This document shows, one piece after another, positions 5,244 to 12,524 of a stretch of 13,497 nt of DNA (positions are counted from its first letter, which is position 1; every line of letters begins with the position of its first letter). The notes beneath the pieces are model-generated. The model had not been told where the DNA came from. It saw only the letters and a program-made list of their open reading frames with translations, and made no database searches. Position numbers and translations under genes: made by a program. This stretch comes from Sulfurovum sp. UBA1140 (GTDB lineage Bacteria; Campylobacterota; Campylobacteria; Campylobacterales; Sulfurovaceae), in assembly GCA_002311915.1 (NCBI GenBank), contig DCAF01000057.1, forward strand, positions 13,538 to 27,034. Direction: 5' to 3'.

Positions 5244-7019
5244 TTACCGAACATACGCATCAACTTGTTTACGAATTCTAATACTTAAGTCATTTAACTG
5301 CTCATTGTCTACAGGACTTGGAGCTTGAGTTAAGATACATTGTGCTTTTTGTGTTTTAGGGAATGCGATAACTTCACGGATGCTTGAAGCACCTGTCATA
5401 AGCATAATCATTCTGTCAAGTCCTAAAGCAAAACCACCATGTGGAGGCGCTCCGTATTTAAAAGCATCTAGTAGGAAACCAAATTTCTCTTCTGCCTCAT
5501 CATCTGGGATAGCCATAAGTTTAAATACCTCTTTTTGAATCTCTTCTTTATGGATACGAATAGACCCACCACCAAGCTCAGTACCGTTTACCACGATATC
5601 GTAAGCGATTGATTGTAAATCCTCAAGGTCATCAAAGACTATTTTACCATTTTCATCAGTAACAGGCATGGTGAAAGGGTGGTGCATCGCTTTCATTTTC
5701 CCCTCTTCTATCTCAAACATTGGGAAATCCATTACCCATAAGAACTCAAATGTATCTTTAGGGATAATATTCATAAGCTCTGCAAGATAAATTCTGAAAC
5801 GACCCATGTAGTCCCATACCAGTTTTTTGTTACCAGCACCAAAGAATACAGCGTCACCCACTTCAAGTTCACATCTCTCAATGATGGCTTGAATATCATC
5901 TTCTGTAAAGAATTTAGTAAGTGGACCTTTCAATCCATCCTCTTTCATCTGAAAATACCCAAGTCCTGCTGCTCCAAATTTACGAACGTACTCTTCAAAA
6001 CCTTTCATCTGACGTTTTGAGAATATCTCATCACCTTTTGGTACTTTTAGGGCTTTAATTCTGTTCTTTTTAGAATCTTTTGCGATGTTTGAAAAGATTT
6101 CATTGTCACATCTCTCAAAGATATCCATAACATCTACCATTTTAAGGTCATAACGCATGTCAGGCTTGTCTGAACCATAGAATTCCATCGCGTCAGAGTA
6201 GGTCATTCTGTTGAACTTTTTAGGAATATCAAAACCACACTTTGTAAAGATAGAGTGGATTAATTTTTCACCAATCTCAATAACATCTTCTTGGTCACAA
6301 AAAGAGAGTTCAACATCTATCTGTGTAAATTCAGGTTGTCTGTCTGCTCTTAAATCTTCATCTCTAAAACATTTTGCTATTTGGAAGTAACGGTCAAAAC
6401 CACCCACCATCAAAAGTTGTTTAAAAAGCTGTGGAGATTGAGGCATGGCATAAAACTCACCACCATGAACACGAGAAGGGATAAGATAATCTCTAGCACC
6501 TTCTGGTGTTGACTTGGTCATAATCGGTGTTTCAACTTCTAAGAATCCAAGTTCGTCCAGTGCATTACGTGTAGCTATTGTTGCTTTTGAACGTAGTTTA
6601 AAGATCTCATATGACTTTTGAGTTCTAAGCTCTAAGTATCTGTATTTTAATCGTATCTCTTCATTTACTTTCTCATCACCCAAATCAAAAGGCATAGGAA
6701 GTGATTTGTTTTCAACGATTAATTTATCTACAACGATTTCTACTTTACCTGTTTTGAGTTTAGGGTTTTCAAGCCCTTCTCCTCTAGCACGTACTTTTCC
6801 TGTAACTATGAGTACAAATTGGTCTCTAATACCCTCTGCTATTTTATGAACTTCTGCATTGTCAGCAGGGTCACAAACCAACTGAACCACTTGGTCTTTG
6901 TCTCGTAAATCTATAAAGATAAGTCCACCATGGTCTCGTCTACTTGATACCCAACCCGATACCGTCACCTCTTGTCCGATATGTAACTCATTAACCTCTG
7001 CACAATAGTGTGTTCTCAC
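5244..7019 (-). CDS. aspS: Aspartyl-tRNA synthetase, probably non-discriminating (Asp/Asn)
   Basis: AspRS attaches aspartate to tRNA-Asp and, in organisms lacking AsnRS, also to tRNA-Asn for later amidation by GatCAB. The 591-residue product is the full bacterial type. It has an N-terminal OB-fold anticodon domain (about 1-105), ETPIMTKSTPEGARDYL near motif 1 (163-179), motif 2 FRDEDLRADRQPEFTQID (218-235), a GAD insertion (about 290-400), and motif 3 GGFALGLDRMIML near the C-terminus. RRDH with H30, where E. coli has Leu, and G82 where E. coli has Lys, match residues I recall as linked to relaxed tRNA specificity. The start is GTG, preceded by AGAGGA on the minus strand; the sequence MRTHYC aligns with the usual N-terminus. 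It is divergent from rpmH and leads into adk. Confidence 0.95.
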   Translation of the reverse strand: MRTHYCAEVNELHIGQEVTVSGWVSSRRDHGGLIFIDLRDKDQVVQLVCDPADNAEVHKIAEGIRDQFVLIVTGKVRARGEGLENPKLKTGKVEIVVDKLIVENKSLPMPFDLGDEKVNEEIRLKYRYLELRTQKSYEIFKLRSKATIATRNALDELGFLEVETPIMTKSTPEGARDYLIPSRVHGGEFYAMPQSPQLFKQLLMVGGFDRYFQIAKCFRDEDLRADRQPEFTQIDVELSFCDQEDVIEIGEKLIHSIFTKCGFDIPKKFNRMTYSDAMEFYGSDKPDMRYDLKMVDVMDIFERCDNEIFSNIAKDSKKNRIKALKVPKGDEIFSKRQMKGFEEYVRKFGAAGLGYFQMKEDGLKGPLTKFFTEDDIQAIIERCELEVGDAVFFGAGNKKLVWDYMGRFRIYLAELMNIIPKDTFEFLWVMDFPMFEIEEGKMKAMHHPFTMPVTDENGKIVFDDLEDLQSIAYDIVVNGTELGGGSIRIHKEEIQKEVFKLMAIPDDEAEEKFGFLLDAFKYGAPPHGGFALGLDRMIMLMTGASSIREVIAFPKTQKAQCILTQAPSPVDNEQLNDLSIRIRKQVDAYVR

Positions 7020-7061
7020 GATTATTCCTCTATTTAATTTATAGTATTAAATTTTTTCGCG

Positions 7062-7067
7062 ATTATA
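7062..7067 (-). promoter_or_regulatory. -10 element for aspS-adk
   Basis: Read on the minus strand this is a perfect TATAAT, about 43 nt upstream of the aspS GTG. It lies within a small inverted repeat (CGAT-TAT-ATCG, 7060-7070). No clear -35 is visible, which is common in this phylum. Confidence 0.45.
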
Positions 7068-7153
7068 TCGAATTGTTCCCTAGAGATACGAATCTTTTGT
7101 TTAAAGCCTATTGTGTTGAAGCTTCACATCTATTTTTTGATTCTATTATAGAT

Positions 7154-7187
7154 TATAACAGTTCCTTAAGTAAAGTTGGGGTAAAAT
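7154..7187 (+). promoter_or_regulatory. Candidate rpmH-operon promoter region
   Basis: Two -10-like hexamers precede rpmH: TATAAC (7154-7159) and TAAAAT (7182-7187, within GGGGTAAAATTTC). Either could start the rpmH-rnpA transcript, leaving a leader of roughly 60-90 nt. I cannot choose between them from sequence alone. Confidence 0.3.
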
Positions 7188-7253
7188 TTCGTTTCAAAAT
7201 AATGCGTCATCTTCAAGGATTGAGGCAAATACTAATAAGGATGGTTATCAGTT

Positions 7254-7388
7254 ATGAAAAGAACGTTTCAACCACATAACACACCAAGAAAAAGAACTCA
7301 CGGATTTAGAACAAGAATGAAAACTAAAAACGGAAGAAAAATTATCTCTGCTAGAAGAGCTAAAGGCAGAAGCAGATTAGCAGTATAA
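7254..7388 (+). CDS. rpmH: Large-subunit ribosomal protein bL34
   Basis: bL34 is a very basic 44-residue protein of the 50S subunit. The translation opens MKRTFQPHNTPRKRTHGF, contains RMKTKNGRKIISARRAKGR and ends RLAV, which is the family sequence almost throughout. The ATG at 7254 has a rather distant ribosome site (AAGGA 7237-7241, 12 nt). It opens the conserved cluster with rnpA, yidC, jag and mnmE. Its TAA stop (7386-7388) overlaps the likely first codon of rnpA (ATA, 7385-7387). dnaA, a common neighbour of rpmH in other bacteria, is absent here; the upstream neighbour is divergent aspS. Confidence 0.97.
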   Translation: MKRTFQPHNTPRKRTHGFRTRMKTKNGRKIISARRAKGRSRLAV

Positions 7389-7717
7389 AACATTTTAGTA
7401 GTATTAAAACTACTAAAGAGTTTAATAGAGTTTATAAAAACTCTAAAACTTTGCACACTTCACAATTTGTACTCTTTTATCAAGCCGATAATGAGCAGTA
7501 CAGAGTTGGGGTTGTTGCCAGTAAGAAAGTGGGCAATGCTGTCCACCGCAACAGAGCCAAACGTTTACTTCGTGCACACTTTCTAAATCACTTCCATCAA
7601 CTTAAATCAGGACAATATATTTTGGTGGCAAAGCCCTCTCTTCTTGATACTGAGTACAATAAAACAAGCAAAACATTTTTTAATGGGTTAAAGCGTTTAA
7701 AAGCCCTAAAACAATGA
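7385..7717 (+). CDS. rnpA: Ribonuclease P protein component, non-canonical start
   Basis: RnpA is the protein cofactor of RNase P, which trims tRNA 5' leaders. The core is clear: RVGVVASKKVGNAVHRNRAKRLLRAHF holds the RNR motif. The first usable ATG/GTG/TTG is TTG at 7451, but the same frame upstream reads KTTKEFNRVYKNSKTLHT, the conserved N-terminal helix/strand of RnpA, so the protein must start earlier. The frame closes at TAA 7361-7363. Candidates are ATA 7385 (110 residues, overlapping the rpmH stop as ATAA) and ATT 7376 (113 residues, AAAGG 9 nt upstream). I give the ATA because an ATGA overlap changed by a single G-to-A would give it, but the start is unproven. Starting at TTG would delete about 22 conserved residues. 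No yidD follows. Confidence 0.85.
   Translation: MKHFSSIKTTKEFNRVYKNSKTLHTSQFVLFYQADNEQYRVGVVASKKVGNAVHRNRAKRLLRAHFLNHFHQLKSGQYILVAKPSLLDTEYNKTSKTFFNGLKRLKALKQ
7393..7445 (+). promoter_or_regulatory. Two tandem hairpins across the rpmH/rnpA junction
   Basis: The first hairpin is TTTAGTAGT (7394-7402), loop ATTAAA, ACTACTAAA (7409-7417): 9 perfect pairs plus a flanking U-G. The second is TAGAGTTT (7426-7433), loop ATAA, AAACTCTA (7438-7445): 8 perfect pairs. Both lie 5 to 57 nt after the rpmH stop and inside the inferred rnpA N-terminal codons. They may limit rnpA expression relative to bL34 or mark an RNA-processing point; role inferred only. Confidence 0.5.
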
Positions 7718-7730
7718 TGCTTTTAAACAC

Positions 7731-7743
7731 TTTTTGATATAAT
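7731..7743 (+). promoter_or_regulatory. Internal promoter before yidC
   Basis: TTTTTGATATAAT contains a perfect TATAAT (7738-7743) preceded by the T-rich -16 region typical of Campylobacterota sigma-70 promoters. It lies in the 121-nt gap between rnpA and yidC, where other members of the phylum often have yidD. It would allow yidC-jag-mnmE to be transcribed separately from rpmH-rnpA. Confidence 0.5.
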
Positions 7744-7838
7744 CCATTTACTGATTTCAAATAGAATTCTTAATTAAATAACATAATTTAACAGATAAAT
7801 AGTATGTTTTAATAGATAAGAATAAAAGGTAATTTATA

Positions 7839-9434
7839 GTGGAACAACAACAAGATCTTCAGAAGCGACTTCTTTTAGCATTGGTACTCTCCTTTGCAGT
7901 ATTCGTACTTTTTGATATGCTCGTACCAAAAGCACCAAAAGCTGTTGATACGAATCAAACAATCACACAACAAACTCAAGCAACGCAACATACTCCCACC
8001 GCGATAACGACACAACCCCCAGGAGCCGTTCAAGCTATTCAACCAAGTGCCAATAGTATGGCCCCTGTAACGGTAACCAAAGCATTAACCACGGTACGTT
8101 CAGATAGATTTATCTATACGATAGATGAGATGGCCAGACTTGCACAGGTTAAACTGTTAGAGAAAAAGTATGAGTACGAGGGGAAACAGCTTGAACTGTT
8201 AAATCCAGCATGGATTAAACCTCTTGAGATTCGATTTGCAGACCCTGCACTTAATACAGAAGCTTTAAAGACAAAATATACAACATCAAGTGCCAATATT
8301 GATTTAAACAGCAACATCACAACGGTAACTTTGACACAAAAGTTAAGTTCAACAACCGTAACTAAAAAGCTTACTTTTTATAAAGATGGTCATTATGATT
8401 TAAATATTGATTTATCTACACCACAGCAATATTTTATAACCACAGGTCAACGACCTGATGCTGATCATACCATGTATATGGTGCTGAGTGGTTCAATGAT
8501 TCGGAAATCTAATCAGGTTTCAGAAATTATAGAAGATGGTGATGCAGAAGGCTCTCCTAGTTTTCCTAATGTTAAGTTTGCTTCGGCATTTGACCGATAC
8601 TATGCCTCGATTCTATATAATTTTGAGAAGCCACTTAATGTATCTTCATTAACCATAGAAGACGAAAAATCACTGCTGTTTGTTCAAGGTGAACCCTCTA
8701 TGGCACTTCATGGTTATATTGGACCAAAAGAGTATACAGTATTCGAGAAGATTCATCCAGAGTTAACGGAGGCGATTGAGTATGGTTGGTTTACTTTTAT
8801 CTCTAAGCCTCTCTTCTCTGTTCTTTTGTGGTTCTATAATCTTTTAGGTAACTGGGGATGGGCAATTGTGCTGGTAACTCTACTGATTAAGCTTATTCTT
8901 TTCCCTCTCTCTTACAAAGGGATGATGTCGATGCAGAAACTTAAAGATTTAGCACCATTGATGAAAGAGATAAAAGAGAAGCATGGTAAAGATCCACAGA
9001 AGATGAATGCCAAAATGATGGAACTTTATAAAAGACATGGAGCCAATCCAATGGGTGGATGTCTGCCAATGTTGCTACAGATTCCTATCTTTTTTGCCAT
9101 TTATCGGGTTCTTCTTAATGCCGTAGAGTTACAAGGTGCCGAGTGGATGTTGTGGATTACAGATTTATCACTTAAAGATCCATTCTTTGTATTACCAATT
9201 TTAATGGGTGCTTCAATGTGGTATCAACAGAAGATTACGCCTAACAGTATGACCGATCCGATGCAACAGAAAATTTTCCAATGGTTACCTGTGGTAATGA
9301 CAGCGTTCTTTATTACCTTCCCTGCAGGTTTGGTACTTTATTGGTTGGTGAACAACGTCTTTACCATTGCTCAACAGTTCGTTATTAACAGTGCTTACGA
9401 AAAGCATAAAGCGTCACAGATTATAGAAAAATAA
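7839..9434 (+). CDS. yidC: Membrane protein insertase YidC
   Basis: YidC inserts and folds inner-membrane proteins, alone or with SecYEG. The 531-residue product is the Gram-negative long form. It has an N-terminal transmembrane anchor (about 11-28), a large periplasmic domain (about 29-314, with a Thr/Gln/Pro-rich linker first), and the conserved 60KD_IMP core from about residue 315 with five hydrophobic segments, including NPMGGCLPMLLQIPIFFAIY and FPAGLVLYWLVNN. K351 sits where E. coli has the groove residue R366, by my alignment, so positive charge is kept. The start is GTG, with AAAGG 9 nt upstream (7825-7829). It is followed by jag after 37 nt, the usual order. A separate promoter lies upstream. 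Confidence 0.95.
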   Translation: MEQQQDLQKRLLLALVLSFAVFVLFDMLVPKAPKAVDTNQTITQQTQATQHTPTAITTQPPGAVQAIQPSANSMAPVTVTKALTTVRSDRFIYTIDEMARLAQVKLLEKKYEYEGKQLELLNPAWIKPLEIRFADPALNTEALKTKYTTSSANIDLNSNITTVTLTQKLSSTTVTKKLTFYKDGHYDLNIDLSTPQQYFITTGQRPDADHTMYMVLSGSMIRKSNQVSEIIEDGDAEGSPSFPNVKFASAFDRYYASILYNFEKPLNVSSLTIEDEKSLLFVQGEPSMALHGYIGPKEYTVFEKIHPELTEAIEYGWFTFISKPLFSVLLWFYNLLGNWGWAIVLVTLLIKLILFPLSYKGMMSMQKLKDLAPLMKEIKEKHGKDPQKMNAKMMELYKRHGANPMGGCLPMLLQIPIFFAIYRVLLNAVELQGAEWMLWITDLSLKDPFFVLPILMGASMWYQQKITPNSMTDPMQQKIFQWLPVVMTAFFITFPAGLVLYWLVNNVFTIAQQFVINSAYEKHKASQIIEK

Positions 9435-9454
9435 ATTAAAATGAAATAAAAAGA

Positions 9455-9461
9455 GGGGGGG
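9455..9461 (+). repeat. Seven-G homopolymer at the jag ribosome site
   Basis: Seven consecutive Gs follow AAGA (9451-9454) and end 10 nt before the jag ATG. They form or flank the Shine-Dalgarno sequence. In an AT-rich genome such a run is unusual, and poly-G tracts in Campylobacter are known to vary in length. Length changes here would alter ribosome-site spacing, not the reading frame. Confidence 0.55.
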
Positions 9462-9471
9462 ATTATAAGTT

Positions 9472-10410
9472 ATGAATATGAAAAGAATTGAAGCACCCAC
9501 ATTAGAAGAGGCATATCGAAATGCCGCTAAAGCATTTGGTTGTTCTGTTACGGAAATAAATTATGAGATTGTACAGCATCCTGCAACAGGGATGATGGGA
9601 CTCTTTAAAAAAACAGCCATTATTGTGGCAGTTAAAAAAGTTCCTATGGTCGATGATAGTAGTAAAATAGTTGAAGAGTCTATAGTTACAGAAGTTCCAA
9701 AGGTAGAAAAAGCTCAAGAGAAACCGATTGAAAAAAAAGTTGAAGTTGAAGTTAAAGAGGAGAGTCGAACGATAGAGCGTTTGAAAGCCTCTAGTGCCTC
9801 TGATGTTATTGAGAAGAAGTTGGTTCAAGAAGATGATAAAATTTTAGATGGTTTTTTTGACTCAGTAAAAGAGAGTAAAGAGAAAGAGATAAAAAAAGAG
9901 AACCACCCTCATAGATTTGATGATGACCGAGATGATCCTAAAAATTTAGCATTGGCACTTCAGATTGAAAACAAACTTTTAAATTTAATGAAGATAAGCT
10001 GTTTTGATATTGATACCGTCGAAGTAGATGTTTTTAATCGAACCGCCCATATTTTTATAGATGGTGAAGATGCAGCACTCTTAATTGGTAAAGAGGGGTA
10101 TAGATACAATGCTCTCTCTTATATGCTTTTTAACTGGATTAATGCCAAACATAATCTCTATATTAAATTGGAAATTGCAGAGTTTATTCAAGCCCAAGAG
10201 GAGATGATTGTTAATTATCTTAAACCAATTATTGAGTATATTACTGAAAAAGGTCGAGGTAAAACCAAGCCACTTGATGGTATTTTGGTTCAGATAGCCC
10301 TAGAGCAGTTACGTGCAGAGTTTCCCAATAAGTACGTGGCAATTAAAACAGGACGAGATGGTAAAAAGTTTATCATTATTAATAACTTTAACAGTAAGAA
10401 AAATGTCTAG
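9472..10410 (+). CDS. jag: Jag/KhpB-type RNA-binding protein with degenerate R3H domain
   Basis: Jag (KhpB) is a cytoplasmic RNA-binding protein linked to post-transcriptional control and cell-envelope growth; it is usually encoded beside yidC. The 312-residue product has a Jag_N domain (about 1-54, with MMGLFKK at 41-47), a long charged Glu/Lys/Val-rich linker (about 58-150), a KH domain with the GxxG loop G206-K-E-G209, and a C-terminal R3H-like region (about 245-305). The R3H signature ERxxxH is not present: the matching position reads EQLRAEF. The ATG at 9472 is favoured over 9478 by spacing from the G-rich ribosome site. The last 8 bases overlap mnmE. RNA binding through KH seems likely; the R3H contribution is doubtful. 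Confidence 0.85.
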   Translation: MNMKRIEAPTLEEAYRNAAKAFGCSVTEINYEIVQHPATGMMGLFKKTAIIVAVKKVPMVDDSSKIVEESIVTEVPKVEKAQEKPIEKKVEVEVKEESRTIERLKASSASDVIEKKLVQEDDKILDGFFDSVKESKEKEIKKENHPHRFDDDRDDPKNLALALQIENKLLNLMKISCFDIDTVEVDVFNRTAHIFIDGEDAALLIGKEGYRYNALSYMLFNWINAKHNLYIKLEIAEFIQAQEEMIVNYLKPIIEYITEKGRGKTKPLDGILVQIALEQLRAEFPNKYVAIKTGRDGKKFIIINNFNSKKNV

Positions 10411-11743
10411 TACCATCACTGCTGTTGCTACAGCAAGTGGTGTCTCTTCTATCTCTATAATTCGAGTAAGTGGCGATCAAGCCCTTGCTATTGCCTATAA
10501 AATTACTCAAAAAGAGCTTATTGAACCACGAATAGTCCATCTTAGCTCTCTTTATAATAAAGATAATCAACTTATAGACCAAGCCATTGTACTCTATTTT
10601 AAAAATCCTAAAAGCTTTACAGGTGAAGATATTGTAGAGTTTCAGTGTCATGGTGGCATGATTGTGGCACAAGAGATACTAGAGACAACTCTAGCCCATG
10701 GGGCAAGACTAGCCGAACCTGGGGAGTTTTCTAAACGGGCGTTTTTAAATGGTAAAATTGATTTAACCAAAGCCGAAGCGATTGCCAAACTGATTGAAGC
10801 TAAATCGGTGGATGCTGCCAAAATTTTAGCCAAGCAGTTAAAGGGTGATTTAAAGCATTTTATTGATGAGAGCAGGGAAGCCATGTTACGAGCTACTGCA
10901 TACTCTGAAGTGATGATTGATTATGCCGAAGAGGATATGCCCGAAGATATATTGCATAATATTGTTACTCAACTTGATAGCTTAACAGAAAAAATAGAGA
11001 AAATAGTCGATGCAAGTCACCGAAGAAAAGGTCTAATAGAAGGGTTTAGAGTAGCAATTATTGGAAAACCCAATGTGGGTAAAAGCTCACTTTTAAATGC
11101 TCTATTAAGTTATGAACGGGCGATTGTAAGTGAAATAGCAGGAACCACCCGTGATACCATAGAGGAGCAGGTAAGAATTGGTTCACATATTATTCGCCTG
11201 ATTGATACCGCAGGAATTCGTGAAGCCAATGATAGCATCGAGAAGATTGGGGTAGAACGCTCTTTAGCATCAATTCATGAGGCAGATATAATTATTGCTC
11301 TGTTTGATGGGAGTTCTATTTTTGATAGTGAAGATAGCAAAATTATAGAGATACTTGAAGAAGTTAAAGATAAACATCTTATTGTAGTATTGAATAAAGC
11401 TGACCTTGAACGGGAGTTCTTTTTAGAAAAAATCGAGAAGTTTAACCCACTGGTATTAAGTGCCAAGCATGATTTTAAGATATTAATCAAAACGTTACAA
11501 GAGCTTTTTGATGGTATTGGACAAGAGGAGGAGTTAATGTTAATCTCAACCCGTCAAATAGAGGCAGTGTTAAAAACTAAAGAGGCTATCTTAGAGGCAA
11601 AACGACCTCTTTTAGAGGGTGAACTTGAATTCTTTTCCTATCATCTTCAAGAGGCTATTACGGCATTGGGTTCTATCTCTAAGCCTTATGACTCCGAAGA
11701 GATACTTGATAAGATGTTTGGAGAGTTCTGTTTAGGAAAATAG
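10403..11743 (+). CDS. mnmE: tRNA modification GTPase MnmE
   Basis: MnmE works with MnmG to place (carboxymethyl)aminomethyl groups on U34 of certain tRNAs, using GTP and a folate cofactor. The 446-residue product is full length. It has an N-terminal folate-binding domain (about 1-118, with EFQCHGG and EPGEFSKRAFLNGKIDLTKAEA), a helical domain, and a G domain with G221-KPNVGK-S228, A246-GTTRD-T252, D268-TA-G271 and N331-KA-D334. The C-terminal FCLGK carries the catalytic C443. The start is ATG 10403, inside the end of jag (8-base overlap), because MSSTITAVATASG is the conserved N-terminus; the frame is open further upstream, but that is jag read out of frame. Translational coupling with jag is likely. 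Confidence 0.96.
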   Translation: MSSTITAVATASGVSSISIIRVSGDQALAIAYKITQKELIEPRIVHLSSLYNKDNQLIDQAIVLYFKNPKSFTGEDIVEFQCHGGMIVAQEILETTLAHGARLAEPGEFSKRAFLNGKIDLTKAEAIAKLIEAKSVDAAKILAKQLKGDLKHFIDESREAMLRATAYSEVMIDYAEEDMPEDILHNIVTQLDSLTEKIEKIVDASHRRKGLIEGFRVAIIGKPNVGKSSLLNALLSYERAIVSEIAGTTRDTIEEQVRIGSHIIRLIDTAGIREANDSIEKIGVERSLASIHEADIIIALFDGSSIFDSEDSKIIEILEEVKDKHLIVVLNKADLEREFFLEKIEKFNPLVLSAKHDFKILIKTLQELFDGIGQEEELMLISTRQIEAVLKTKEAILEAKRPLLEGELEFFSYHLQEAITALGSISKPYDSEEILDKMFGEFCLGK

Positions 11744-11750
11744 AATAATT

Positions 11751-11761
11751 TTTGTTATAAT
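11751..11761 (+). promoter_or_regulatory. Promoter for the lipoprotein gene
   Basis: TTTGTTATAAT, preceded by further Ts (AATAATT), contains a perfect TATAAT (11756-11761), 40 nt before the ATG at 11802. It resembles the element before yidC. It suggests that the lipoprotein gene is transcribed independently of mnmE. Confidence 0.5.
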
Positions 11762-11801
11762 TCCACAATAAAATTTTTAATTCAAATCGGAAAGGTTAAC
11801 T

Positions 11802-12524
11802 ATGTTTACAAATCAGAAAAAACAGATACTTATTCTATTAACAACCATTGGTTTTCTAGGTTGTACGGTTCCTACCAATACCATTACCATTACAGAAGCA
11901 TCCAAGCGGCAAAATCGAGAGCCAATTCGCCATATACCCAAAGAGCAACGCGTTAAAGAGGAGATTTTAATTGGAAACAATCCCAATCTTGGAACTTTAG
12001 TTAATGTGCCTAAAAACAACCCAACCGTGGGTACAAAAGTAATAAAAGAAGAGAGAAGTGTTGTAAGCAGTGGTAGGGATCATCTTCATGGAGGAAAAAT
12101 GGAGCGTATGGACTTTCCTGTAGATGAGTATCGACATCTTAAAAAAATAGGGCGAAGTACCGTATCGGGAGTCGTTTATCTTCAAAACAGTTATAACGAT
12201 CAAAAGATTGTGGGTAAAAAGGTCAAACTACTGCTTAATCCTGTGACCAGTTATTCGCGACAGTGGTATCAAGAGAGTTATTTAGGAAAATATAAGATGA
12301 GTCCTGTGGATAAAAGACTCTATAAGTATCTGCAATCAAGTTACTCTAGTGAAAATGGACTCTTTGATTTCTTTGGTATAGCGAAAGGTAACTACTATCT
12401 AATTGCTACGGTCTCTTGTGGTCAAGAGTGTGGATTTGATTCTAAAGAGACCATTCGCTTGGTTAAAGAAATTTCTGTTGGTTCGGGTGTAACCAAGGTA
12501 GAACTTATGAAGCATGTACCTTAG
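11802..12524 (+). CDS. Lipoprotein with carboxypeptidase-regulatory-like beta domain
   Basis: I recognise no named family. The 240-residue product opens with a basic N-terminus and hydrophobic segment (residues 8-20) ending FLG-C21, a near-lipobox with Phe at -3, so it is probably a lipoprotein. A polar, Pro/Asn/Lys-rich linker (about 22-110) leads to a C-terminal region (about 115-238). Features such as VSGVVYLQ, KVKLLLNPVTSYSRQWY and ENGLFDFFGIAKGNYYLIATV match the pattern of carboxypeptidase regulatory-like (transthyretin-type) beta-sandwich domains. Two Cys (SCGQEC) near residues 206-210 could form a disulfide. It has its own promoter and AAAGG 6 nt before the ATG. It follows mnmE and converges on the dUTPase gene. 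Role unknown; an envelope structural or binding role is a guess. Confidence 0.7.
   Translation: MFTNQKKQILILLTTIGFLGCTVPTNTITITEASKRQNREPIRHIPKEQRVKEEILIGNNPNLGTLVNVPKNNPTVGTKVIKEERSVVSSGRDHLHGGKMERMDFPVDEYRHLKKIGRSTVSGVVYLQNSYNDQKIVGKKVKLLLNPVTSYSRQWYQESYLGKYKMSPVDKRLYKYLQSSYSSENGLFDFFGIAKGNYYLIATVSCGQECGFDSKETIRLVKEISVGSGVTKVELMKHVP

Noticed and set aside
7020..7253. Possible replication origin beside rpmH
   Set aside because: No dnaA gene and no cluster of DnaA boxes (TTATCCACA-like) is visible; rpmH alone is not evidence of oriC.
7010..7279. 89-codon plus-strand open frame between aspS and rpmH
   Set aside because: It overlaps the aspS start and the true rpmH start, covers the promoter region, and has no recognisable domain or good ribosome site.
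7714..7737. Seven-codon frame (MMLLNTF) at the rnpA stop as a yidD remnant
   Set aside because: It has the right position for a yidD start but no YidD-like residues; too short to support.
9502..9828. 108-codon minus-strand frame rich in Asn and Phe
   Set aside because: It is the antisense of the Lys/Glu-rich linker of jag; composition explains it and it has no motif.
10313..10402. Upstream extension of mnmE by 30 codons
   Set aside because: The extension is jag sequence read out of frame; the conserved MnmE N-terminus begins at the ATG at 10403.
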